A stretch of DNA of 64,000 bases from the NCBI GenBank assembly GCA_964059195.1, contig CAXKWD010000006.1, positions 65,923,073-65,987,072 of the forward strand, written 5' to 3'. The stretch's first letter is position 1; every line of letters starts with the position of its first letter. This DNA is from Ectobius pallidus (Eukaryota > Arthropoda > Insecta > Blattodea > Ectobiidae). The notes under the pieces were generated by a model. It had not been told where the DNA came from. It did no database searches and was given only the letters and a program-made list of their open reading frames with translations. Positions 46,890-56,245 of this stretch are shown in pieces. A program made the position numbers and the translations under genes.

Positions 46890-47092
46890 ATGAACTACTC
46901 TCAGGTGATCAGCCAGGTGTGGAAGTCAATTGTTCCCTACGTTACGAAGACCCACGCTGCCTCCATCTTCATTGGCGTTCAACGCCCAACATTTTGAAGA
47001 CCCAACGCCCTTGAAGATTGAGGTAGCATGGACCTACACAACGACGGGAACAATCGACTTATACCCCTGGCTGACCACCCGAGAAAAGTTCA
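46890..47092. mobile_element. Long imperfect palindrome, about 203 bp (fold-back element)
   Basis: Left arm ATGAACTACTCTCAGGTGAT, CAGCCAGGTGTGGAAGTCAA, TTGTTCCC is mirrored on the right by GTGAACTTTTCTCGGGTGGT, CAGCCAGGGGTATAAGTCGA, TTGTTCCC (reverse complement). The pairing continues inward through AGACCCACGCTGCCTCCATC to a small loop near 46990, so nearly the whole unit is one stem. Mismatches between arms are many, which suggests age. Confidence 0.7.
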
Positions 47093-47289
47093 CACACTCG
47101 TCTCAGTGAAGGCCTAAAAGTAAAGTATGTAGCGGATTCAGACTTACCTTTACTTGGAAATATTTCATAAGAACATTGCTTCATTAAACATAGGACTATT
47201 AAAAAGTGTAATTGTGAATATTGCGCTGCGATAGGAAACAATATAGTTTTCTCACTTCATACGTTGATATAGAATGAAAAGCTGTATTG

Positions 47290-47990
47290 CAGGGAGTACG
47301 TATTTAGTTTTCCTCAGCCTCATGCAAAGGCAGAAATTAAAGTCTGAGTTTGTGCAAACGATGTGTAGCTTATGTGCTACGACTGAAGTAAGAAAGATTG
47401 ATTGCTGTTAGGCTTTGTATAAGATGGGAGAAGACTAATTCTTTCTGGGGGGGGGGGGGAGAAAAGAAAGTTTAAATGTGATAAATTTTGTGGTTATTAA
47501 AAATGATGAAATAGCTTTTCATAAATCTTAACTATATGTTGTTCAACTCTCTATATAAGTAAAAACGATTGTTCATGCTATTTCAATGACCGGCTAACAG
47601 TACTGCGAAATTCCTTTCCGTTTTGTCTTCTAATATGTGAGTTTGATTCAGTTATTATTTGTGGCCAACAAATGTGTAAGTACATTTTGGATATAGATTC
47701 AAGATAAAGAGTGGCCTATTTTTTCGAAAGACTAATGCTGGTAGAATGAATTTGAAAATTCTTCAAAAAGGATATGACGTGCTCGTCATTTATTGGACTG
47801 AAACTCCAAATTGGACACTCGGACACACAAACACACAGATACACTCACACACAAGTTTCTGAACATTGCATTTTTGGATTCAGGGAACCTCGAAACGTCC
47901 ATATCAAATTTCGGAGTCGTTCACAGTTCTATACTCCTATTAGTAATAGGTAAAGGAAGTTTCTGTTTATCTCGAAATATTCTACAAATA
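47290..47990 (+). repeat. Dispersed repeat family D, copy with both halves
   Basis: The 5' half carries CCTCAGCCTCATGCAAAGGC and GAGTTTGTGCAAACGATGTG; the 3' half carries an ACACACAAACACACAGATAC run, then TTTCTGAACATTGCATTTTT, GGATTCAGGGAACCTCGAAA and CAAATTTCGGAGTCGTTCAC. The same order is found at 54800-55260, and the 3' half again at 61340-61500. Likely the noncoding end of a LINE or a large SINE family. A 13-bp G run lies at 47447-47459. Confidence 0.6.
47447..47459. repeat. Poly-G run
   Basis: Thirteen consecutive G (ctGGGG...GGGa), able to form a quadruplex; also a likely sequencing error spot. Confidence 0.9.
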
Positions 47991-48189
47991 CTAGAATATA
48001 TGTTACAGTCGCGTATTTCGTAAAATTACGAGTACTATGGTTCTTTAAAATCTATGAATCTCAAAACGAATATTTCTCCTTTTGCTTAATAAGCAATAGT
48101 AGGCTTAATAAGCAATAGAGAAGATACACTTATAATCGCACTAAATATTTATTGCTTGCTGGGAACTGTAGATTTGTCAAAATATCGTA

Positions 48190-48520
48190 AAGTACTTGCA
48201 TTGATGTATCGAAAAGCTTCCACATTGAAAATGAATGTGGGTGAATGAAAGCCACATTAAAGTTGTGCATGGAAATCAGGGAACGCATGTTGTCATTAAT
48301 TACTGAATGAAAGGGATTGCTAATTAGCGGGTACCTATTCGTTTAAATTGTGTCCCTGACTGTCCACGCTTTTAACTTCTGTCCCACGGTTTATTTGAAC
48401 CAATAATCCACATTAATCGCCATTAACTGCTGCAATGTGCGTGGGAAGCTTGCAGATGCTGATGAAGCGTGTATAATTCATGCTTAAACGACATTCCTAT
48501 TAGTGTTCCTTAGAACTTCG
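48190..48520. other. Compositionally balanced noncoding block, possible conserved element
   Basis: About 330 bases without coding frame, simple repeats or strong AT bias. It includes homeodomain-type cores (CATTAATTAC, GCTAATTAG, CCATTAACTGC) and a complex sequence such as GCAGATGCTGATGAAGCGTG. This texture resembles conserved regulatory elements near developmental genes. Conservation cannot be judged from one sequence. Confidence 0.15.
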
Positions 48521-49699
48521 GTAGCCTGTTTAGGGATTTGGTTTTAATGTAAATGAAATTTGTAAAAACTATTAGAACATTTGAAACTACTCCATCAAAT
48601 AAGGATCAACTTAATGTAGGATTTCTTTTTTTGTAATTCGTCACACTCATCAGTTAGGGTAAGTCATCAATACAGCGTGTAAAATTTATAACATGAAATT
48701 TAAATTAATCTTACGTTAAATTATATTCGTATAAGTGCTCTCTATAACTCTAAAAGAGTGCATTTTACGTTAATGCAGAAAAAGTCATTACATACTAAAA
48801 TGTGTACTAATATTAAAATATAACTTTTTATAATGATGAATACCATATCTTTTAAATTAGAATTACTTCGCCCCTAAAATTATTGGAATTTTTAGTATTT
48901 CATTCTATAATATTTAATCTTCATGATGTGGGCTCCTGTTTAGAATGTGTTAGGTTTAAATATTAGTAATACATTGCTAACTTAAAATAATTAGAGGCAC
49001 ATTTAAACACACATTTTTAACAAATTTGTAACCGTATTGAACATTTGCCCTTGTATCAATACAAATAAATACAAATAGGTTTATTTCATCTTCATTACAA
49101 ACAGGGACTTTTGATTACATTTCTATTTTACCATTCAGTCCCTCGATTACTAAAACAACATTAGCCTATATATGTGCGTATAAAAATACTTCAGAATATT
49201 GGGTTAATATTGATTATCAACGTGGTGAATGATGTCTTGGTTTTTCAGTTCTATCAAAATGGGAAAAAGAGATTATGTTCCTTTCTGTTGATCCAATAAA
49301 AATAATACTCACAGGCCGAAGTGTATGCAACAAGGCTTCAAGTTTTTAAAACGAGAATTAATTATTACCCATATTTTAACAACCTAGAATACGTTGTTAA
49401 TTTTTTTCGTATCCCCGAAAGATACATAGGCTAACCCAAATAAACTTTGATGTAATATGCTCACGTAACTTTCTTTATCCTAAGAATGAGCAATGCTCCT
49501 TTCTCACTTCACATTCTCATATAGAATGAAATCAGGCCAACTGATGTAACAAAGTGCCAGAATGCTTTTGTTTAATCAGTTATAATTGATATGCAATTAT
49601 GATACGCAGAAAATTAAGTGTTTTTTTTTTAAATCGATTTCCGGGTTAAGCTTCAGATTGATTAAGTAAGCAGGACTTACAAAAGAATAAAGCTCTAGA

Positions 49700-49812
49700 T
49701 TAAAAAAAAAATCAGATTGACATCATCGTCAGATTGGCCGGCTATGGGATTTGAACTAAGACCTCCAGAATGCGAGTCCAAGACATTTCCATCTCTTCCA
49801 CCTCGTTCAGTT
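49700..49812 (-). mobile_element. tRNA-derived SINE, family B, copy 2
   Basis: The reverse complement reads GAGGTGGAAGAGATGGAAAT, CTTGGACTCGCATTCTGGAG, TTAGTTCAAATCCC (B box) and AGCCGGCCAATCTGACG, then a T run of ten. It matches 9411-9515 on the plus strand and is truncated after the T run. Confidence 0.7.
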
Positions 49813-49975
49813 TAACAATTGCGTTTGATAAGCATGTGTGATATAATAGTGTTATTTGTCATAGCTAACTCTATTGTATTTCCCAAAGCCGTATATGAAT
49901 ACTGTAAAGCTATATGTTGTCATGATAACTAATTTGCATTTCATAAATTCTTTCTAATAAATTACCATTAAAATA

Positions 49976-50006
49976 GGCACTAAATTGGGCATTACTTCGG
50001 TACCGG
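49976..50006 (+). repeat. Left part of the tandem repeat unit split by the hAT element
   Basis: GGCACTAAATTGGGCATTAC then TTCGGTACCGG. The continuation TCAACCGATTTGG lies at 54450, on the other side of the transposon; the uninterrupted neighbour unit at 54562 has both joined. Confidence 0.85.
49999..50006. repeat. hAT target-site duplication, left
   Basis: GGTACCGG, identical to 54442-54449 and to the empty site at about 54592-54599 in the next repeat unit. Confidence 0.9.
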
Positions 50007-50030
50007 TAGTGATGTGAGTCGGAATATTTT

Positions 50031-50095
50031 CAACGGAAAAATTGGAAATTTTTCAGAACGTCGGAAAAATATGGAAAAATAGGAAAAATATGATT
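50031..50095. promoter_or_regulatory. Left subterminal transposase-site cluster of the hAT
   Basis: Four GGAAAAAT words (in ACGGAAAAATTGG, TCGGAAAAATATGG, TGGAAAAATAGG, AGGAAAAATATG). The right end has four in opposite orientation (54350-54430). Subterminal repeats of this kind bind hAT transposases, often through the BED finger; the binding here is inferred. Confidence 0.6.
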
Positions 50096-50239
50096 AAGTG
50101 CTTCTTTTAAGTGTGTGTATGTGTCCAAGCCCCAGGCAGCCAAATTGCTTATTTGAGAAAGTGAAATCCCTTTCTTATTTTAGACAGGGAAATCCAATTG
50201 CATATTTGAGAAAGGAATATATATATATATATATATATA

Positions 50240-50459
50240 CCAATTGGCAGGCTGGTCTTCAATTGGTGCTGGCCCTGGTCTGATACAAACACACATAAAT
50301 AAAACATTAAAGTTGAAAATTTTTGGACAAAATTTGTCCTTTGTCAATCACTTGGAGAATGAAGTGATTGACAAAGGAGAGAGTTTGTCCGGGAATTTTC
50401 AACTTTAATGTTTTATTTAGGTGTGTTACTAAGTGACCAGAGCTTCTCCTGCCAATTGG
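50240..50459. mobile_element. Hairpin MITE nested in the hAT, 220 bp
   Basis: Ends read CCAATTGGCAG on both strands and are flanked by TA (50238-50239 and 50460-50461). The arms share CATAAATAAAACATTAAAGT and TGAAAATT on the left and their complement on the right; in the middle, CCTTTGTCAATCACTT faces AAGTGATTGACAAAGG across an 8-base loop. The left arm has about 17 extra bases. TA targets suit Tc1/mariner-type mobilisation. It entered after or during the hAT family's history. Confidence 0.75.
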
Positions 50460-50534
50460 TAAGTTCTTTAGCACTTTCCTCTCCTTTATATATATTTATA
50501 TATTTCAAGCTAAAGGCCTGGTGCCACCTAACCT

Positions 50535-50760
50535 GAACCACTTATTTGAGAAAGGGAAATCCCATTCCTTATTTCAGAAAGGGCCCTTCCTCATTTCATC
50601 ATCTATTGAGAGTAGCAAATCCCCTTCCTTATTTCAGAAAGGGAAATCCCCTTCCTCATTTCATCATCTAGTGGGAAGGGGAAATCCCTTCCTCATTTCA
50701 TCATCTAGTGGGAAGGGGAAAGGGGAAATCCCCTTCCTCATTGCATCATCTAGATTAAGA
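50535..50760 (+). repeat. Minisatellite with GGGAAATCCC units
   Basis: Four to five imperfect units of about 40-50 bp built from GAAAGGGAAATCCCCTTCCT and CATTTCATCATCTAGTGGGA. GGGAAATCCC occurs exactly at 50554-50563, 50641-50650, 50679-50688 and 50723-50732; a related pair of units lies earlier at 50140-50215. The decamer fits the NF-kB/Rel consensus GGGRNNYYCC. The array sits about 220 bases upstream of the transposase start codon, in promoter position. Confidence 0.8.
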
Positions 50761-50974
50761 TTGAGCAGTCAGGACCTGGAGACCTCACAAGCTCGTTGAA
50801 CCTACATAGCAGGCAGCAGCAGTGGCTACAGCATTAATTTGTGTGCATTATTCAAATTATATGAAATCAATATAGTTATATAAATTTACACAGAGTAGAG
50901 CATTGGGTTTGTGGGCAGCAGTGTGTTTCTATATTATATTTTATGTCTAAGAAGAGAGGGCTTGACACCTGAAA

Positions 50975-53793
50975 ATGGGAAAGACCACATACACCATTTG
51001 GAATTATTATCATATTAATACTGAATCCGGCCAAAAAATTGGTACATGTAAATTTTGTGGAAAGAAATACGCGAACAATGCAACAAGGATGGTACATCAT
51101 GTGGCTAAGTGTATAAAATGCCCTAAAGAAATACGTAACAAATTTCGTGCTGAAATCGCTTCAGTATATCCTGTACAGTCTTCTTCTAAACCTACCATTG
51201 TAGGACAAGTGTTCAATGTGCAGCAAGTGCCACAATCTCCGCATACAAGCGAGTCTGAGACAAGTAAAGTTACAACACCAAGGGCTACACGATCACCATC
51301 TCCACTTTTGAGAGATATTTCAACTATGTCGGAATCGAGAAGTTCATCAGCTTATGGTGCTGGCTGCACTGCTGACATCAGACAATTTGTTGATAACATG
51401 GCTCCACATGAACAGGTTAGTTTAACAATTTATAATAATATACTTGAATCATTTACTTTACTTAAGTCAATTTATCCACTTATGTCTTTCTTTTTTCTAT
51501 AGGAACAAGCCACACTTTCCTTGGCAAGAGCAATTTTTGCAACTGGTACATCTTTAAGTGTTACTGAAAATCCGTATTGGCAGGAAGCTTTTCAAAGAAT
51601 ACGACCTGCATTTAAATTACCATCACGAGCGCAACTGTCAGGCAAACTTCTGCAGAATGAGTATGAAACTGTTAAATCCAATGTTGAAACAAAAGTGGCC
51701 GAAGCATCTTGCTTGTCCCTACAATGTGATGGTTGGAGTAACATAAGGTAAGATTTTATTTCACTCATTTTCAGCATTGTCATTTAATTTTATTGTTAAT
51801 TAATAGAATAGGGCTTAAGCTGTTTTTAAACCTTAGAACTGAGCATTGGATTTTATGGCAATGCTATTTCTTGTGGCCACGTGGGAGAGTAATCACTAGT
51901 TTTAATAATAGTAATTCCTTTTAATTATCAAATAATAATAATAATAATGACAGAAATGTATTTTATCTTCCTTTCGGATGACTAAAGTACAGAACTTGAT
52001 ATTTTACCTGTTGTGGGTGTTTAAAAAAAATTATAAAATGCAAATGAAATTTTGTATTGGGAATGGGGACCACATGTTCTTCACTCTTCAGTAGCCTAGG
52101 CCCGAGAGCCTAGACTCTAGAGGGAGGTATATCTGCCAATTACTGCACAGAGGAAGACTGCCTTGAGAGTTTTACATAAAGCCAAGTTTGAGTTTTAAAA
52201 ACTTGTTCTAATAGTTCCAGTCTTATAAAATGTAACAAAGAATATTAGTTGTGTTCTGCCACCCTTTGAGCCTTACTTAATTGTTACACATTTGATGAAC
52301 TTGGTCATAAATATCTATATTTATCTTTTTACAGAAATCAAGCCATCATCAATTTTATTCTCACTACTCCAACACCAGTGCTTTACAAAATACTCCCCAC
52401 CAAAACAGAGCGGCATACAGGTGAATACATAGCAGAAGTAATTAAATGTGTTATGGAAGAAGTAGGACCAAACAAAGTTTTATCAGTAGTGACTGACAAT
52501 GCTAATAACATGAAAAAAGCTTGGAAATTACTTTCAGACATTTTTCCTCATGTAGCATTCTATGGGTGCTTTGCTCATTCTTTAAATTTTCTCATGTTTG
52601 ATATAATGAAGTTGCAGTCAGTATTGCAAATTGAGAGTAGAGTAGTATCATTAATTAAGTTCATCAAAGGAAGTCAGGTAATCAGTGCCCATTTCTTAAA
52701 TATACAAAGAGAGAAAAGAGTTGAAATTGGCCTCACACTCCCTGTAAAAACACGTTGGGGATCATTTGTTAAGTGTCTTGATAGTTTGCTGAAAAACAAG
52801 TTCTGTATTCAAGCCCTTGCTGTTTCTGAGGAATTGTCTGATGTACTGCCTAACGACATGAAAACAACGATGCTCAATAATGATGTTTTTTGGATGAGAG
52901 TATGCAAGTTAAAAGATCTGCTGGAGCCAATTGCAATTTGGATTACAAAAATTGAAGGTGACATTCCATTGCTCTCTTTGGTACCACACATCTTTACAGA
53001 ATTGAAAAACCACTTACAAACAGAAGTACCTTTGGCACCTTTAACTCGTGCAGAAGAAGAAAAAGTCATGGCTTTCCTTGAGGCTAGAAAAGAGTTCTCA
53101 CTCCACAAGTGTCATTTGGCTGCTAACTTGCTGGATCCAAATTTCCAGGGAAGTCATCTGAGTCCAGAGGATATTGTTGAAGCCTCTGAGTACATAGATA
53201 TGTTATCTGAACACACTGGACACGCCAGTTCTGATGTGTTAGCTGACTTGGCTCATTATCAAACAAAGGAAGGGCTATGGGCAAAACCATTTGTATGGAA
53301 GTGTGTTGGAAAAATTGTCCCAAGGGTATGGTGGAAAGGAATTTGCTCTTCCTCAGCCCTGTCTAGCATTGCTGCATCAATCCTGTCCTTACCCGCAACA
53401 AGTGCTGCAACAGAACGCAGCTTTAGCACATATGGAAATATTCATACAGGTAAAAGAAACAGATTGACCAATAAAGGAGCAGGCGATCTTGTGTTCATAG
53501 CAAATGATCTTAAACTTATTAAGCAACAAACGTCAATAAAGCCAGCGTGGAGGGAGACGCTACAACCAATTGGGCCAAGTGAGACAAGTCAGGCAACAGA
53601 AACAAATTTAAAACATCAAAATGAAAAAAGTAATGTAACTTATGACAAACCAGGGCATCTGAAAAAAGTGTTGTGTGGGGCACCTGGTGCTGAAGAAGAA
53701 GAAGAAGAAACTGAGTTTGGAAGCGATTCAAGTGACACAGAACAAAGTGAATACTCTGTCCATGACACTTCTAGTTATTCAGAAGAACTTTAG
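50975..53793 (+). CDS. hAT transposase, three exons, 714 residues, intact
   Basis: Exons are 50975-51415, 51503-51747 and 52335-53793; both introns begin GT and end AG (CAG|GTTAGT ... CTATAG, and AAG|GTAAGA ... TTTACAG), and the frame is preserved across both. Residues 9-46 form a BED zinc finger (W9, C25-x2-C28, H41/H42, C46), which binds the element ends. Residues 148-330 fit the DUF659 region: LPSRAQLSGKLLQNEY, CDGWSNIRNQAIINF with the first catalytic Asp at 223, VVTDNANNM with the second at 283, and YGCFAHSLN (C307, H310). The C-terminal hAT dimerisation domain contains LPATSAATERSFSTYG with the catalytic Glu at 589, then KRNRLT. An acidic tail follows (AEEEEEETEFGSDSSDTEQ). All expected DDE residues are present and no stop or frameshift occurs. 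The enzyme would act in the nucleus. Splicing is predicted, not shown. Confidence 0.93.
51416..51502 (+). other. Intron 1 of the hAT transposase
   Basis: 87 bases, GTTAGT donor and TTTTTTCTATAG acceptor; removal joins CAT GAA CAG to GAA CAA GCC in phase 0. Without splicing the frame stops inside the intron. Confidence 0.8.
51748..52334 (+). other. Intron 2 of the hAT transposase
   Basis: 587 bases, GTAAGA donor and TATCTTTTTACAG acceptor. It splits the conserved WSNIRNQ motif within the Arg codon (AG|A), which fixes the splice sites precisely. It contains a short AAT run at about 51940. Confidence 0.85.
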
Positions 53794-53929
53794 ATGAAGA
53801 AAAAAGTGCATACCAAGCTGAGCTATTTACCTTACGTCCATAACTATAAGTATATAATATAACAGTGTAACAACATGTAACATTAGGCCTACAATATGAC
53901 ATTATAAATAACATTTCTCATAGTTAGCT

Positions 53930-54180
53930 GACTGTGAGCTCAGCTTGTAGACGTGAACTAGTTAATTATATCAAACTTAACTTCTTTAGTAATATATTAA
54001 TGTGTTTTTTCCGTTTTAATTTACTGCCAACTGTTAGACCTAAATACTTTATTTCATGTACTCTTTCCAGTTCTAGGCATTTACATGATGTCAACTTATT
54101 GGAATTGTGTAAATGATATTTTAACTTACATTCCATCCTCAGTTTTGGCTTTTGGGTAAATATCGTATGTTTTTATTCTG
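53930..54180 (-). pseudogene. LINE reverse transcriptase C-terminal fragment inside the hAT 3' region
   Basis: On the minus strand, LTSCKCLELERVHEIKYLGL, TVGSKLKRKKHINILLKK and LSLI are encoded at about 53985-54100, the region after the YADD box in Jockey/CR1-type LINEs (typical form KYLGI-IDS-LKW--HI). An earlier piece in another frame reads FDTEAFRGWLEDNRIKTYDI. The fragment is on the opposite strand to the transposase and lies between its stop codon and the right end. Confidence 0.6.
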
Positions 54181-54344
54181 TTATCTTCTAGCCATCCTCT
54201 GAATGCCTCAGTATCGAATTTGCATATCTAAAGTTAGCTTGGTAGTAATTCACCGATAATAATTATTGCATTTAATCAGTGAAAATTTATATTAAGTGAA
54301 AATACACTTTTATATCTTTTTCTATTATTGGTGGTGTTTTATTT

Positions 54345-54432
54345 ATTTATTTATTCCAATTTTTCCTTATTTTTTCAATTTTTCCAGAAATTTTCCCGGA
54401 AATTTTTCCAAAAAATATTTTTCCGGAAAATA
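54345..54432. promoter_or_regulatory. Right subterminal transposase-site cluster of the hAT
   Basis: On the minus strand, GGAAAAAT occurs four times (CCGGAAAAATA, TTGGAAAAATTT, CTGGAAAAATTG, AAGGAAAAATTGG), plus a variant GGGAAAATTT. Mirrors the left cluster. Confidence 0.6.
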
Positions 54433-54441
54433 ACAACACTA

Positions 54442-54449
54442 GGTACCGG
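54442..54449. repeat. hAT target-site duplication, right
   Basis: GGTACCGG, identical to the left copy; followed by TCAACCG, the natural continuation of the host repeat. Confidence 0.9.
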
Positions 54450-54720
54450 TCAACCGATTTGGTTCAATATCAATAAGCTTCTTTCCATGGACGTTATAAA
54501 TGCGTATACCAAGTTTCATGAAAGTCCGATAAATCGTATTTGAGTATAATACTATTACAATGGGCACTAAATTGGGCATTATTCCGGTACCGGTCAACCG
54601 CTTTGGTCTAATATCAATAGGCTTCTTCCCATGGACGTTATAAATGCGTATACCAAATTTCAAGAAAATCCGATACAGCTATTTGAGTTATCGCGCGTAC
54701 AGGCACACGGACAGACATTT
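54450..54720 (+). repeat. Tandem repeat units hosting the hAT (rest of unit 1, and intact unit 2)
   Basis: Unit 1 resumes at 54450 (TCAACCGATTTGGTTCAATA, CCATGGACGTTATAAATGCG); unit 2 from about 54562 begins GGGCACTAAATTGGGCATTA, contains CCGGTACCGGTCAACCGC and the same CCATGGACGTTATAAATGCG, and ends CACACGGACAGACATTTCCC. Unit length is about 143 bp. The GGACAGACATT end resembles the termini of the 27.6-29.9 kb repeats, suggesting a LINE 3' end or SINE. Confidence 0.75.
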
Positions 54721-54799
54721 CCCGCCCCCACACAATCTTTTAAAGTACCATAATGGCACTTAATTCTGGCACTTAATAAGAGGCCGCATTTAAAAGAGT

Positions 54800-55260
54800 G
54801 AACAATCGGTTATTTCAACCTGGTGCAAGTCTTGATTGTTCACTAGGCAAGACTTGAGTTTCTGCAAACAGTGGGTGGCTTATAACTACCCTTCAGAGAA
54901 TTTTCTAAAGATGCTTCATAAAAATTGTAGTTCTTGTGTATAAGCACTACATAAATAAAATTTAAATAAAATCCTTAGAGCCTTTTCCAGAAAATTGTGA
55001 AAAATAAAGTTTTTCATGTAAAGTGGCATTAAAAGTGTCACATCCCGAGAAGATACCTTAACCAAATAAAAATATTGACTTCGTAAGATTTTTCGTTTTG
55101 GAGCTAAGCTGTTCACAGACACACACACACACATACATACATGTTTCTGAAAACTATATTTTTGGATCCAGGAGACATGAAAACATGAATTCTTGTTAAA
55201 AACTCAACTTCGAATTTCGGAGTGGTACAGAATTCTTCCTTAAAAATTAATGTTGTGTCA
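54800..55260 (+). repeat. Dispersed repeat family D, second copy
   Basis: CAAGACTTGAGTTTCTGCAA, ACAGTGGGTGGCTTATAACT at the start; an ACAC run, CATGTTTCTGAAAACTATAT, TTTTGGATCCAGGAGACATG and CTTCGAATTTCGGAGTGGTA at the end. Same order as 47290-47990. Confidence 0.6.
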
Positions 55261-55410
55261 CCTTGTGCCCGTCCAACTCCTGATAAATTTAAGGGATTAT
55301 TCTTGTTTTTTTTCTATTCCTCCTACACTTTACTTCAAGGATGAAATAATTCAACATACATAGTTTTAACTGAAAATTCCTAATTATTATACCGTAAAGT
55401 AGAAATATAC

Positions 55411-55626
55411 CTAACACTGACACATCGTGCTGACTTCACGTGCCTCAGAGTACAGAATATTGTAAGTGGCTGAAATAGCGTTGAGGAGTCTGCATCTAAT
55501 CACTTGGGCTTGTCGTTTGGAGTGAGTTGAGCAAATGCCAGCATACATTACACTCGAAACTGTCATGATGTGGCATGTTAGAAGACTACTCGGAGACGAT
55601 TCGAAGCCAAGTTTTCTCATCCGCAT
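55411..55626 (-). pseudogene. Probable R1-like LINE RT C-terminal fragment
   Basis: The minus-strand frame contains CHIMTVSSVMYAGICSTHSK, RQAQVIRCRLLNAISATYNI and LYSEAREVS. The layout (transmembrane-like Y..V..YA, basic R.QA..IR, then AISATYNT-S-EAR) fits the region downstream of the catalytic box in R1-like LINEs (AYRTVSTEA type). The match is by spacing and a few residues only. Confidence 0.45.
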
Positions 55627-55718
55627 TGCAGATTGACAGGGATGAGCAAAAACTAGTCAATTAAAGCGAATGTGCCGAAAATAATTCTCACTATACGTAT
55701 TACATTATTTTGAACTTC

Positions 55719-55975
55719 TTAGCTGCAAACCCAAAATCTCTGGTCTAAGGAGAAGTGTCTACTGACAGTTACTGACTTAACGTGATAAGTCAATGAGCGT
55801 TTCTCCTTTTTTGATTGTTGTGTTGACATTGTTGTAAACAGTTTAGGAAACATGACTTTCTGTCCCATCCAATGAGCTGAAACCAATGGTCCCAGCATCA
55901 TTGATCTTCAATCTTTTCGCTTCTAATTCCGCACAGACTTTAGGGCCGAGTAGTGCCAAGATATAGTGCTTAAGC
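55719..55975 (-). pseudogene. Coding-like relic, unknown
   Basis: The minus strand is open in one frame from about 55975 (LRLKHYILALLGPKVCAELE, AKRLKINDAGTIGFSSLDGT, ESHVS, stop near 55848) and in another from about 55901 (GPLVSAHWMGQKVMFPKLFT and on to 55719). Residue use looks protein-like, but I recognise no family. It may belong with the fragments at 55411 and 56105 as one broken gene or element. Confidence 0.3.
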
Positions 55976-56104
55976 CGCAATTATTGTTAGATTTTCAATG
56001 TTGTGACTAGTTTATTATATTTTTCACACATTTTCACGAAAATTGTTTAAATTAATTTGTCTACACGCAGTTATTATTGAAACCAGAAAGCTAAATCACC
56101 AGTC

Positions 56105-56245
56105 ATGTTCTCGTAAATAGGAAACAGGGGCCAGCAGGAACTGGTCTGCATCCGTTGTTTCATTTTCAAGTCTGAATTGCACCTTAAATTCGTGATCCCT
56201 ACATTTGTGAAAAGGATCCACCATGTCGCTCACATAAAGCTACTG
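56105..56245 (-). pseudogene. Coding-like relic, unknown
   Basis: From about 56242 to the TGA near 56102 the minus strand reads LYVSDMVDPFHKCRDHEFKV, QFRLENETTDADQFLLAPVS, YLREHDW, preceded by a TAG just after a possible acceptor (GGTTGCAG). The charged, balanced composition argues for former coding sequence. Not recognised. Confidence 0.3.

Larger units (their letters stand above)
50007..54441 (+). mobile_element. Complete, apparently intact hAT transposon, 4,435 bp
   Basis: The element starts TAGTGATGTGAGTCGG and ends in the reverse complement of TAGTGTTGTTATTTTCC; the outer bases TAGTG-TGT agree, as is usual for short hAT ends. An exact 8-bp target duplication, GGTACCGG, flanks it (49999-50006 and 54442-54449). 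Each end carries four GGAAAAAT words in mirrored orientation within about 90 bases, likely transposase binding sites. Inside are, in order, an AT run, a hairpin MITE, a minisatellite, a three-exon transposase gene with no disabling change, and a LINE fragment in the 3' noncoding part. hAT transposases cut the element out by hairpin formation on the flanks and reinsert it with 8-bp duplications. An empty site is preserved in the adjacent repeat unit. All visible signs point to a young, possibly active copy. Confidence 0.93.

Noticed and set aside
54328..54663. Frames at the right hAT edge (plus 54328-54543, minus 54439-54663)
   Set aside because: They cross the transposon boundary or translate the tandem repeat twice; not coding.
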